Assembly: GCF_042453785.1 (NCBI RefSeq)
Contig: NC_091665.1
Coordinates: 31,087,001-31,151,000 of the forward strand
Origin: Malus domestica
Taxonomy: Eukaryota > Streptophyta > Magnoliopsida > Rosales > Rosaceae
DNA: 64,000 bases
Reading direction: 5' to 3'
Shown piece by piece: positions 20,364-31,540 of the stretch; position 1 is the stretch's first letter, and each line of letters starts with the position of its first letter. Under the pieces are notes generated by a model that made no database searches, was not told where the DNA came from, and worked only from the letters and a program-made list of their open reading frames with translations. The position numbers and the translations under genes were made by a program.

Positions 20364-23300
20364 ATGGAGGCACGCCCTGCTATGTCCATCCGGAGATCGG
20401 CTGCAAATCAGCTTGCTCATATGGGGGTCCCTGCAGCAATGTCTTCATCCTTACCAGTCCTTCCAACTTCTTTGGAAGAGACACATCCCAATTTACCAGA
20501 CTCCCAACAGGTTTCCATGGAAAGAGAACTTATGACAAGGCCTGTTGTGCATGCTGGTCACTTAACCTCCAACAGTGGAGTAGTTGGTCACATATTTTCA
20601 TCATCGTCGGGATTTTCAACAGATCTTCACTACTCAACTCATTCACCTCATGAAAAACAGCAAAAAAACTCTCCTTTCATTTCTCAGTCTCCTCATTCGG
20701 GATTTCTTCAGTCAACAGAATCTTGTCCTTATCCCAAAGAAAACAGTGGTTCCTGGTGTACAGATCCACTGCCAGGTTTCCTTGATTTTCCTGTAAATAA
20801 CCATATCGAGAATAGTCAAATAGAGAGCAGTAGTTGTAGCGGCATAATGGCTGCTGATGAATTTGCTAAGCGACATGATTGGCAGGAATGGGCAGATCAG
20901 CTAATTACTGATGACGATGCTTTAACTTCTAACTGGAATGAGCTTCTTGTTGACAACGTTACAGATCTGGAACAAAAGGTTGAGATATTCTCATAGGGTT
21001 GGTCCATGATATGCATTTACAAGTTTGATGAAATTTATCCGTCATTATTATCAAAATAGAAAAGCCAATTCGGTTCTTACTATGTTGTTTCAGATGAAAT
21101 ACCAGGCTCCCAAACCGTCTCCAAATTTTTCGGTCCAGCAGTCCCAAGTTCATCAGCAACAACCTGCTTCATCTGGGGAAATCATTCCTGCTCCATCTAG
21201 GGAAATCATTTCTGTTACTGCTCCTTCTTCAGCTAATAGTGCCACTGCCAAGGCACGCATGCGTTGGACGCCTGAACTTCATGAGTCCTTTGTGGAGGCT
21301 GTTAACCAACTTGGCGGTAGTGAAAGTGTGTAACTCGGAATTCCTCTGGCGTTACTGAATTCTTAGCCTAAGATACAAACTTCTAACTCAATTAAACTTT
21401 TACTTCTCACAGGAGCAACTCCTAAGGGTGTGCTAAAGCTCATGAAAGTTGAACACTTGACTATCTATCATGTGAAAAGTCACTTGCAGGTACACAAGCT
21501 CCTTTTGCTGATAAATAGTTTCCAATAGAAACTCTGTGAGAGAGAGAACATTTTTTTGATTGGAGATCATTTTGAATTGCAGAAATATAGGACTGCTAGA
21601 TACAGACCAGAATCATCCGAAGGTATATAGCTAATGCTTCCATGTATATACATGCGTACCTGTATATGTATAGTATGTAGATATGTGTATGCAACTATGC
21701 ATGCTTTTCTTATAATTGCATAAATATGTAGAGAACATGTTGATTGTATTTTGCTCTATTTACGCTCTTATTATTATTATTGACACAGAACCGAGCGCAA
21801 TGGCGTTTTAGGATTCATATATTTCCCCACTTAGTGGGAAAAGGCTTTGTTGTTGTTGTTGTACGCTCTTATTATTATATAATGCATCAGCCTCTTTGGT
21901 ATGATATTTTTGTGCGGGACTGGTGGATAAAACAAGACTTATACAAGCACCGAACTTTTTTATAAATAGACAGTCTGATGCGAAAATTTTGTTGGAAAAT
22001 TATATTTCTTGTCAACAAAATAATTTTCTGTTCTTTGGTTCTGGAGATAGTGTGGTTGAGAAAATAATTGTGATCTTTACCAGTGTTACTCTTTTTCTTT
22101 TTATACTGTGTTTCTTGTTTTTGATGCTGTCAAATGAGAAATTATTTGGACTTCTTTTTATACCCAGCTGCCCAGAATTTGACTTCCACTCTTTCAAAAT
22201 TTCCACTATATATAAGTTGATTTTCCAAGTCTCAGAACCTTTCCCCTAGCATCTCTAGAAGGCTATGCTTAGGTGAATATTTGAATTCTCATTATTCTTT
22301 TACGTTTTCATACTAGTGATCTCAGTATTTTTCTTAGTCTATTCACTGGTACCACCCTCAACATACCATCCTATGAGGTATTTTTGTGCTGAAATGCTTG
22401 TTTTAATCTCCTTGAGTTTCATGCTCTATCCTTGAAACTTTGAAGTTGGCATGGATGTGCTTACCTTATTTTTTTTTATACCTTATGTAGTTAGTTTTGG
22501 GAGCAGCCTCTCCATAAATGGGGGTAAGGCTAGCCGACATTCACCTCTCCCAGACCCTGCGTAAAGCGGGAGCCTTGTGCACTGGGCTCGATCAATTGAA
22601 AAAAAAATGTAGTTAGTTAATGTGATGTGTTAATGAATGTCCTTTTGTAGGCGCCTCAGAGAAGAAATTGACTCCAATTGAAGAAATGACGTCTCTTGAC
22701 TTGAAAACGTAAGCCAATCACTGATTAATTCTTTAGACCTATTGGTTTGATGCTCGTGAAGTAGCATTTATCGTGTGGTACTTGTTTTACATAATCATTG
22801 CAAGGTTGTAACATCTGATGATACACCTTGTGGTTATCTAGTTACTGCTAATAACATATGTTATTCCCATAGATAGGGTCTTTAGACTCTATACTTTGTG
22901 GATTTTGAATGAAAAGAATAGGAACTCTTTCTTGAAAAAGAATAAAATGATAGGAAGCTAATAACAGTATGAGACTTTACTGGAATTTGGTTGACCCCAA
23001 AGTTTCAAGATGATCTGCATAGGTTTATAATTAGCTTCTTTTATTTATTTTGGGTGAGATGAATGATATGTAGTTTGAAATTGGATTCACCAATTATTAG
23101 ATATGGTTTCATGCACCCAGCTGCTCTGATGGGCAGTTGGAACTCAAATGTGCTGCTGCAGCATCAATAGATTTGGCACGGATACTTCACTGTATATTAG
23201 CCAGCCATTGCTGTTAAGAGATCTTAGGTTTGCGTAAACAGAACGTCTCCTTGTATTCTACTGCAACTTTTAGTGTTTTATAGCTGGAGTTAACTTGAGA

Positions 23301-24423
23301 GTTCCGAGCTGAAGGTTATTGCCGTTTAAGTGCCTTCTTGTCTTTTTAACAAGATTCATAGGGTTAACTTTAGTGCTTATCTTCACTGTTTAACCTCATG
23401 GTGGTGGGATGATTAATAAAATAAAGGATGTTAATTGCTAACTTTAGCATTTGGAAGATGTTGACTATTGTTTTTTTCCCAATTTTTTTATAGGACCTAG
23501 ATACTGTTAACTCCTCAACTATTTGAATGCAATAAGCCCAGAGTGGGTCTAACAGATTGCCCAAGGGTCACAAATGATTACCTTCTACCTATTGACTTGT
23601 TTTCTATCTTCTCATTCTGTGTTGTGTTACCATGTTATATTTTTCTGAAACTTTCTACTCATTTGATTTGGGTAACAGTGGTATCGAGATCACTGAAGCT
23701 CTGCGACTGCAGATGGAAGTTCAGAAGCGACTGCATGAACAGCTTGAGGTATGAATTTGTTCATTGGAAAAGGATTTTTCTTTCTAATTGGTCAACTGGT
23801 TGAGTTGTCCTCATAAAATATATTCTGAAGGTTTTGTTTAACTTTACCTGTTACTGCTGCGCAAGTTGGTGACGTAAACATTTTATAGCCCTGTTGCACT
23901 TTTTTGGCATTGGTCAAATCTCGAGCCTTGAATTTGTGTGTTCTTAAATTGTTGTGTACATTTCCCGGTTCTATTCATCTGTTTTTACTTTTGTTGGTTT
24001 AATCCTCCGGGGTTTCTGTTTTGCCAATTTTATGTGGTAACTTTCCTCTTTGTGCAGATTCAAAGAAATCTGCAGTTACGAATAGAAGAACAAGGGAAGT
24101 ATCTTCAAATGATGTTTGAGAAGCAATGCAAGTCAGGCATCGACACGCTGAACCCATCATCATCCAATTTGGACGACCCCTCCGCTCAGCCTTCAGATGC
24201 AACGCAAGTTTGTCTCGACAAAAGTGAACCGGAGTCTTCCAAGTTGGGCCAAGGCGAGACTCAAACTGATCCAGTTAAAGCCAACTCCACATCATCAGGT
24301 GGTTCACAGGAACCGGAAGGGAAGCAGAAGGCACCTGAAACGGAAACTGTTCCCCAGAATCCCGAGCCAGATGTCGGTGAGGCCAGTTCCCAACCTCCAA
24401 GGCGTGCCAAAATCAAAGAATAG
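20364..24423 (+). CDS. PHR1: PHR1-like MYB-CC transcription factor (phosphate-starvation response)
   Basis: Seven coding exons: 20364-20978, 21094-21325, 21413-21489, 21583-21622, 22651-22708, 23679-23748 and 24058-24423. They are in phase and give 485 residues. Residues 1-205 form the variable Ser-rich N-terminus, with an acidic WNELL segment. The single MYB/SANT repeat begins near 258 ([17 protein letters not shown]), runs through [12 protein letters not shown], and ends with the SHAQKYR-type helix read here as [13 protein letters not shown]. The coiled coil follows (about 340-395, with [16 protein letters not shown] and [17 protein letters not shown]), and then a Ser/Pro/Glu tail. Family knowledge: PHR1 proteins dimerise through the coiled coil, bind the GNATATNC site of phosphate-starvation genes and are restrained by SPX proteins that sense inositol pyrophosphates. 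The usual VEGLTIYH reads VEHLTIYH here. PHR1 versus a close paralogue (PHL1) is not settled. Intron 4 carries two retroposon stubs. Confidence 0.9.
21778..21861 (+). mobile_element. RTE-type LINE 3' stub in PHR1-like intron 4
   Basis: 84 bp, starting CAGAACCGAGCGC after a short junction and ending AAGGCTTTG followed by TTG repeats. It is flanked by a perfect 17-bp target duplication, TACGCTCTTATTATTAT (21761-21777 and 21862-21878). The sequence matches the 3' end of the LINE at 37690-38317. A severely 5'-truncated insertion ending in a (TTG)n tail is typical of the RTE clade. Confidence 0.85.
22497..22606 (+). mobile_element. Au-SINE-like 3' stub in PHR1-like intron 4
   Basis: The segment contains GTAAGGCTAGCC, then GCGTAAAGCGGGAGCC and TTGTGCACTGGGCTC, which I recognise as the 3' half of the plant Au-type SINE, and ends in an A run. 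A perfect 12-bp duplication ATGTAGTTAGTT (22485-22496 and 22607-22618) marks the insertion. It is 5'-truncated: the tRNA-like part is missing. Confidence 0.8.
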
Positions 24424-24916
24424 GTCATAAATCATCTGTTATAGGTGGTCTAAAATTTTAAGATAGGCATGTTTGCCTTTTGAAAGATCTTCCGTGATTT
24501 TAAGGTGAGCAGTGAATAAATATTGCTAATGCAGTTTTTTTTCCGTGCAATTGATAATTTATAGCTAATTATTAGCCAAGTTTGATCCAAATGCAACTTT
24601 AAAATTTTCTGTTAAAATATTTTTTATTCGGACGCAAGTGGCTCTTTCCTGTGCAAAGGGGTTGAGCTAAAAAATTTGGATTTAAACCCTTGTGTTGAAG
24701 TCTGTTAGGATTTTAGTCTAAAATTAAGATTTCCGTTAGTTTCTCTATTAAGATTATTATTATTATTTTTTATTTTATTATTATTTTATTATTTTTATTT
24801 TTCAGAAGAGAAATATTCACAGATATGCAGCAAGCTCTTTTGGCCAAGGGATCCGACTTTAAATGTTCTTTGCTTCATTACTTTTACAAGCTTGATTACT
24901 ATTGTAATAAATTCAA

Positions 24917-25502
24917 GGGTAAAAGACTGTTAACTACCCTCATGTTTCGTGGTTTTCAACATTTAGTACATCAAGTTTTTTTCGTCCTAGAGTCATACCT
25001 ATAAAGTGTAAATTTTGGGATAGTCTCATACATCCATTAGTCAAACTGTTAAGTCTCCCGTTAACTGTGGCGCCACGTTAACTGTGACGTGGTGCCCATG
25101 TGGACAATGACTGTGCGTCATGTGTCACCCACGTGGAAATTAAAAATAAATTATTTATAAAATAAATAAATAAATAAAATAAAAAATAATATATATATAT
25201 TTATATTTATAATAAAAAAAACTTTCATCTTCCCCAGATTCGGAAGAAGAAGAAGAAGAAGAAGAATGGGAAGGAAGAAGGAGGAAGAAGAAGAATGGGA
25301 AGGAAGAAGGAGGAAGAAGAAAAAAAAACCGAAGAGGAAGGAGGAAGAAGGAAAAAAAAAACCGAATTTGCAACCCAGATTCGGAGGAAGAAGGAGGATA
25401 AGGAAGAAGTACAACTTTAGGTATGACTCTGGGACGAAAAGAACTTGATGTACTAAATGTTGAAAACGACGAAACATGAGGGTAGTAAACAATCTTTTAC
25501 CC
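24917..25502. mobile_element. Non-autonomous Mutator-like element (MULE-MITE), complete
   Basis: Terminal inverted repeats of about 95 bp start GGGTAAAAGA and share TACCCTCATGTTTCGT and TTTCAACATTTAGTACATCA. A perfect 9-bp target duplication TAAATTCAA flanks it (24908-24916 and 25503-25511), the length diagnostic of Mutator superfamily transposition. The interior is AT-rich and GAA-repeat sequence with no gene. It lies about 500 bp downstream of the PHR1-like stop. Confidence 0.9.
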
Positions 25503-25599
25503 TAAATTCAATGAGAATCAGAAACTTCACATCCTTCAAGCAGTCAATCTTTTGTGAGAAGTACAACTCAGGTGCACGGGGTTCAAATCGAACATTTAA

Positions 25600-26303
25600 T
25601 TGTAGCAATGGTTCCTCAATTAAAAATTCATAACCATTGGTCCCTTAGCTCATCAAAATGTGCAGCTATGATTGTTTATACCATACTTAGGGCATCAGTA
25701 TTTAGATCTCGTACAAATACTGGAGAGACTTAAATGTAATTATGTAATAAATGAATGAGCAAATATGTAATAAGTGAGAAGTCCTTATTCTATAAAATGA
25801 CTCATCACCCTCACAATTAGGGGAGGCCAATTCCTAGGCCATGAAAGGGCTCTCTCACCCTCAGAAGCTCTCTCCATCTCTCTCCCTCACCTCTCAGATA
25901 AATACAATATCAGTGTGGACGTAGCCCAAACATTGGGGTGAACCACGATACATCTTGTGTTATTTACATTTCTTACAGATTCACGGTCGGATTTACGTTG
26001 TTCCAAGACCTCCGGTTTTGTGCATCAACAATGGTCATTTTCGTCAAATTCGTTAAAAAATCTGTCAAATGAGTCATGTGCAATGTATGTGAAGCTGAAT
26101 CAAGGGGTAAATATGTGAAACTAAATGAGAAAATTGTAGAAAATGGTCCCCCAACTTTAACTCGATTGTAGCAATGATTCTTTTAAAATTACTCGTTTTG
26201 ATGAAAATTCTGACAAGTTGACGAAAAAGACCATAACTGCACGTTTTGTGGAGTTAAGAGACCAATGATCATGAATTTTTAATTGAGAGATCATTACTCT
26301 AAT
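25600..26303. mobile_element. Inverted-repeat MITE split by a solo LTR
   Basis: The left arm (about 25603-25670, with AAAAATTCATAACCATTGGTC) is matched by an inverted right arm (about 26233-26303, with GACCAATGATCATGAATTTTT). Removing the LTR at 25673-26030 brings the two halves together as a foldable element of about 345 bp. Confidence 0.55.
25673..26030 (+). mobile_element. Solo LTR
   Basis: 358 bp running from TGTTTATACC to GTGCATCAACA, with a TATA-like stretch and the U5-like phrase GTGGACGTAGCCC ... GGTGAACCACG also seen at 37600-37640. The flanks ATGAT (25668-25672) and ATGGT (26031-26035) form a 5-bp target duplication with one mismatch. Confidence 0.65.
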
Positions 26304-26526
26304 ATGGTTAAATTGATGGAATATTTCTACAATTTCATCATAATAATTATTGTAGGTGCTCATTTTTGAAGAAGAAAACCCCGTGACTCAACTGCTTTTG
26401 TACTCGACTGTTATTTCACTACAAGGAGGTTTTCTTTGATATTTTAAGTGTTTTTCACTAACAAGGTTAAAAGTGCCACCATAGTTTGCATACAAACATA
26501 AAAACCTAGAGTAATATGATTGAGAA

Positions 26527-27978
26527 AAGGCTAACTATACATCTCACTCTTCAAGTTTGAGGTGATTTTTAAAATAAGCGATCAAGTTTCATTCTTTTTC
26601 ATTTTGCGCCTTATGGTATTGAAATTGTATCTATTTATGGTTAAATTAATTATTTAATCTTCCATTAAATTGATGATATGATGAGCGTGAAATCCTTATA
26701 TGAGATAGCATGTAAGCCAACAATTTAAAAAAGGATTAGACGTTCAAAGAACCTCATGACCCATTTTGAAAAGGGAAAATTAGAATGCCCTACATCTTTT
26801 CTATAGTTGTTAGATTAAACATGCATCCCTTTTAAAGATTTGATTAAGGTGCTTTGATCAATTGCCACCTCAATAATTTTCTATTTATTTAATTTCCATA
26901 TCATTAATTTTCCTTAATTTAAATGCATTTATATAGAGGCATAAGGTAGCTTAGCAACTAATTGCCTATAATATAGGAATTTAATTTCGTCAATCCTCTT
27001 CTACACATTAAATGATATTTTTTTAATAAAATAAAATAAAAAATTAATTAACTAATTCCTCATTTCCTTATTATCAGTATTTAAAAAAAATATATCTTTC
27101 TATTAAAAATGTCTCAATAAAAATCTTCAATACATATTTTTTTCACGTATAGATATATAAAAAATATACTTAAAACTTATGGTACATTTGAAAACAAAAG
27201 TATCAACCGTTGGTATGTTTAGATTTCAAATGTACCGAGAAACCAAATGTACCATAAAACCAAATGTACCCATTATTATGTAACTCTTTTGGTACATTTA
27301 GATTTCAAATATATAGAGAAATCAAATGTACCAAAATTTCAAATGTACCATAAATCCAAATGTGCCCATTGTCAAGTAACCCTTTTGGTACGTTTAGATT
27401 CTAAATGTACCAAAAGACCAAATGAACAAAAAACCCCAAATGTACCACAAAATCAAATGTCTCTATTAGATAACCCTTTTGGTACATTTACATTCCAAAT
27501 GTACCGAGAAATACAAAAAATCAAATCCACTATAAAACTAAATGTGTCCATATTATAGGTAACTAGACGTAGCTATATAATCAAACAAATATTTATTATG
27601 TGTTGGATCTTCTAAATAATAAAATCTAACAATTTTTTTTTGTAAATATTGTACTATATTCACACAAAAAAGTAAAAATTATAACAAACAATAAAAAAAT
27701 GCATAGAGATGGATAATAAATGCATAAATATAGGGATAATAGGAAAAGAAAAAAAATGAAATGCCCAGGAGAAGTTGTGAAAAACTAAAATTCTAAACAA
27801 AATTGAACTTATGTGAAAAAGCTGAAATTAATAACCAAAATTTTAGGAAAATGTTTAATCAAATTTTCAAAAGGAATGTATGTTTAGTCTAAAAAATTAA
27901 AAAACGAGGCGCCTATATCAAAACGCCCCTTTTGAAAATCACCTCAAATTTGGAGTGTAAATTGTAGTCATTCCCATT
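26527..27978. mobile_element. 1.45-kb element with imperfect terminal inverted repeats
   Basis: The left end carries AGTTTGAGGTGATTTTTAAA and the right end the complement (GAAAATCACCTCAAATTTGG). The arms extend about 50-60 bp with mismatches. It has no coding capacity; its centre holds the minisatellite at 27181-27560. The superfamily is not determined. Confidence 0.45.
27181..27560. repeat. About 92-bp minisatellite, four units, internally palindromic
   Basis: Units begin at about 27181, 27288, 27385 and 27477, each with TTTTGGTACATTTAGATT or a close variant, followed by several AAATGTACC motifs. GGTACATTT and AAATGTACC are complementary, so each unit can fold on itself. This is not a CRISPR-type array: it is degenerate, with no distinct spacers, in plant DNA. 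Confidence 0.7.
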
Positions 27979-29371
27979 CTAAACTATTCTAATCTATGAG
28001 AATAAAAATTCGGACTTGGTGATGCGAAGAGGTGGGGTGGGTGCATGTGTAATTTGTTGTTTATATTTCAATTTTTTTTGAGTTGAAGCATTTTCCAAAC
28101 GAAGAAAAAAGCAAAAACCAAACACTTTCTCCTAAAAAACACACTAGACTCAAACGTACGACTTCATAACTCACAGTAGGTACTAGGTACACAACTCTCT
28201 CATACTTTCTGTTTACACCCCAACATTTCATTATAATACCCCCTCCTTCCCTCCTCTCCCTCTCACCATCTCTGGCACCCCAAACACCTCCACTGTCATG
28301 GCCTCGAACACCATGGCCACCTGCTTGTTCACCAGTTCTCACACCCGAGTTGTGCATGGCACTCAAGAGGTATGCATAATGTATAGGTTTTTATATCCTT
28401 TTTCTTATACCACAACTTTCGTCCATGAAAATTGAACTCACTCTCGAGACTGCCACTAAGATGATATGGTCGGTCATTATCAATGTATATAGCTTAATTA
28501 AAATGTTGATGACTTGTTACAATTAGTATTAAGCAGTTAAGAAATCAATGTGGAAACTGGTATGCAGTACCCGCCTCGAGAAGGCAGTCAGTGTTATCAA
28601 CAGAAATGTCTAGGGTAAGAGAATAGATAGAGTTTCATATTTCAAAGAGGTAACAAAATAATATACGGTTTATATAATATCACCGAAACCTTTTGTGATA
28701 CAACTCCAAATCTAGTAAGAGGTGGTTAATTTGGGAATAATATTGATAATATGAGGCCATGGGGATCCTAAACGGCAATGGAGATATTGGTGAGTTTGTT
28801 TTTGTAGGAAAATGGAGACAATAAATGGCAATGGCATCACAACGATCAAGCTTTCTGTGTTGGAGGAAGTGGTAAGGATCTCTAATTCAGTTCATTTTAT
28901 ATTATTACAGGGAAAGGAACTCCTTTTTTTTTTTTTTTTTTTTTTTTCGGATTTACATGTACTAATTTATTTCTCCTTGTTTCTATAGTTGGAGGTAAGG
29001 ATTTCTAAGGCGATAAAGAAGTTTTGAGTAATGCAGGATGGAAAGACAAGCAAGAAAAGAAGGGTTTGGTGAGCAAAGGTGGAGGAAATGATGATCAAGG
29101 CTTGAAAGATGATTTGTTGTAAGTTGGTTTTGTGCTTGATCTGTTTTCTTTTTTCCTTCTCAACTGATGTAGCAGTGGCAATTTTATTCGAATCTGGACT
29201 TTTTGCAGTTTGGTCGAATCCCAGGAACCACTGTGGCGAAATGTACCTATCTCATCAAGCAAACTCATCCCTTACCGCTTAGTCATTCTCCCCCGGCTTG
29301 TATTTCTAGCCTTCTTCTTTCGATTTGGAATCCTAACTGCGGCGTATAATGCTTATCCCTTGTGGCTCACA

Positions 29372-30092
29372 GTTGGAAATTTGAGTACTTTGAGTAGAAA
29401 TTTCCTTGTCTCACATTGGCCATTCCTAAAAGATTTTATCACTTTATAAGGTTTTATCCTTTAAAGAAAGTGATTGGAATAATAGACCTGGAGACTAAAA
29501 TTGGACTCACCCTTGGGATTGGGCTTTGAGGTGTAATAATTAATTATTTTTCGGATTTACTTAATTATTTTTTAATTAAATTCGAATTTAATTAATTAAT
29601 TATTTTTTATGAAAAGACTCATCCTTTCAGATGAAGTCTGAGAGTTCTTTCTGAACACAGAGCAAAACACCCTTCTGAAGAGATGTTTCCCAACAGTCAC
29701 ACCCCATTCTCATACCTGTTGCAAACAGGCATCTATCTGCTATATATACATACATCTGCATAGCATTTAGAACACAGGAATAATAAACTTCATCTTCTAC
29801 ATTCATAAACCTTCTTACTGAGAGAACCACACTAAATTCGCCAGAAGTTAAATTTTCCGGTGCTGGAATTTTAACTTGATCGTTGAATCCTGGTGAAGCA
29901 GACGTCCGTAGAACTACAAGCACAGAGCAGGGACGAAATTTCTGTTTCAAGGACATTGCGGTACGCAAGTCTCGATCTTCAAGTAGTCTGTTTTATAATT
30001 CATATTCTAATTTATATTCTATTAGTTTCTATTGCATTTATTATTTATTAGCATATATAAATTATCACAGATTGTTGACTTATATCCAACAC
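29372..30092. mobile_element. Probable solo LTR in exon 6 of the CESA pseudogene
   Basis: A 721-bp foreign block interrupts exon 6 between Leu-Trp-Leu-Thr and Ser-Val-Ile-Cys. It begins GTTGGAAATTTGAG, contains TCTCACATTGG as in many Copia LTRs, and ends TATATCCAACAC; the ends are short inverted repeats. The flanks TCACA (29367-29371) and TGACA (30093-30097) look like a 5-bp target duplication with one mismatch. No reverse transcriptase is present. Confidence 0.6.
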
Positions 30093-30832
30093 TGACATCT
30101 GTAATTTGTGAGATATGGTTTGCGTTTTCCTGGTTGCTTGAACAGTTTGCCAAATGGAACCCGATCAACCGCGAAACCTACTTACACCGCCTGTCCATAA
30201 GGTTCGAGTGCGAGGGTGAGCCTAATACACCGCCCCCGGTTGATGTCCATGTGACTACAGTGGACCCTGTCAAGGAGCCTCCAATCATTACAGCAAACAC
30301 AGTTCTCTCTATCTTAGCTGTTGACTACCCTGTTGACAAGATCTGCTGTTATGTCTCAGATGATGGTGCTTCAATGCTCCTTTTCGATGCGCTGTCAGAG
30401 ACTGCTGAGTTCACAAGAAGATGGGTGCCATTTTGCAAAAAGCATAACATTGAGCCTAGGGCCCCGGAGTTCTATTTCTCTCAGAAGATTGATTACTTAA
30501 AGGACAAGGTACATCCGAACTTCGTAAAGGAGCGAAGCGCCATGAAGGTAAGCTAAAAGATAATAGGATAAATTTGACATTAATTTATGTCTTCTTTAAA
30601 TTCTGATGCAAACACTTTGGAAACAATGAAATGAGGTCTTAAGAATATTCTTTTTTATTTTGTGTGCGAAACTGCAGAGAGAGTATGAAGAATTCCAAGT
30701 GAGGATTGATGCATTGATCTCGAAGGCTCAGAAGAAACCGGAAAAAGGTTGGGTGGTGCAGGATGGAACTCCATGGCCTGGGAACAACAGTCGTGATCAT
30801 CCGGTAATGATCCAGGTTTAGCGTTTATATTA

Positions 30833-30866
30833 TCCTCCGTAAAGCGGGAGCCTTGTGCACTGGGTA
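30833..30866 (+). mobile_element. Au-SINE-like 3' fragment
   Basis: A short stretch reading GTAAAGCGGGAGCC then TTGTGCACTGGGTAC, the same tail as the stub at 22497-22606. It sits in intron 7 of the CESA pseudogene; the edges are approximate. Confidence 0.5.
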
Positions 30867-31437
30867 CGACCTTTTATTAGTTTCTGAAGATAAAGAGGGT
30901 AAGTCACTGTTTTCATGGTCTGCTGTGAACATTTGGGTTGATTTGCAGGTTTATTTAGGAAGTGGTACTGGTGCACGAGATGTAGACAGTGAGGAATTGC
31001 CTCGTCTTGTGTATGTCTCGTGTGAGAAACGTCCTGGCTATCAACATCAAAAGAAAGCTGGTGCCATGAATGCGTTGGTGAGCTAATATTGATTTAATTT
31101 GTGTACTTAAGTCGAAGATAAATTCTCTCATTCAGCAATGTTTATATCTTAAAAATGTTCCCTGACTAAAATGTTGTATGGATCAATAGGTTCGAATGTC
31201 TGCGGTGCTTACTAATGCACCTTCCATGTTGAATCTGGACTGTGACCACTACATCAATAACAGCAAGGCTGTAAGAGAAGTTATGTGCTTCCTAATGGAT
31301 CCACAGCTTGGAAAAGAGCTCTGCTATGTCCAATTTCCTCAAAGGTTCGATGGCATTGATCGTCATGATAGATATGCTAATCGAAATTTAGAGTTCTTTC
31401 ATGTAAGTTCCGCTATATCTTTAACTTTGTATACTCT

Positions 31438-31540
31438 TAAAAAGCCACTGGGGTTAGCCTAGTGGAGAGGGTGGGTAGGGTGATGGGTAGGCGTAGGTTA
31501 GGTCCAGGTTCAAAGCACTCCAATGTGACAAAAAAAAGAT
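31438..31540 (+). mobile_element. tRNA-derived SINE-like fragment
   Basis: GGTTAGCCTAGTGG resembles a tRNA A box and CCAGGTTCAAAGC a B box, about 50 bp apart, followed by a short A run. It lies in intron 9 of the CESA pseudogene. It is not a functional tRNA because no cloverleaf can be drawn. Confidence 0.5.

Noticed and set aside
25151-25492. Minus-strand frames rich in Phe, Leu and Ser
   Set aside because: They are translations of GAA-type repeats inside the complete MULE.
27181-27560. Regularly spaced repeat resembling a CRISPR array
   Set aside because: Plant nuclear DNA, degenerate units, no unique spacers and no cas genes; it is a minisatellite.
31438-31540. Possible tRNA gene
   Set aside because: A- and B-box-like strings are present but no acceptor stem or anticodon arm can be formed; a SINE fragment fits better.
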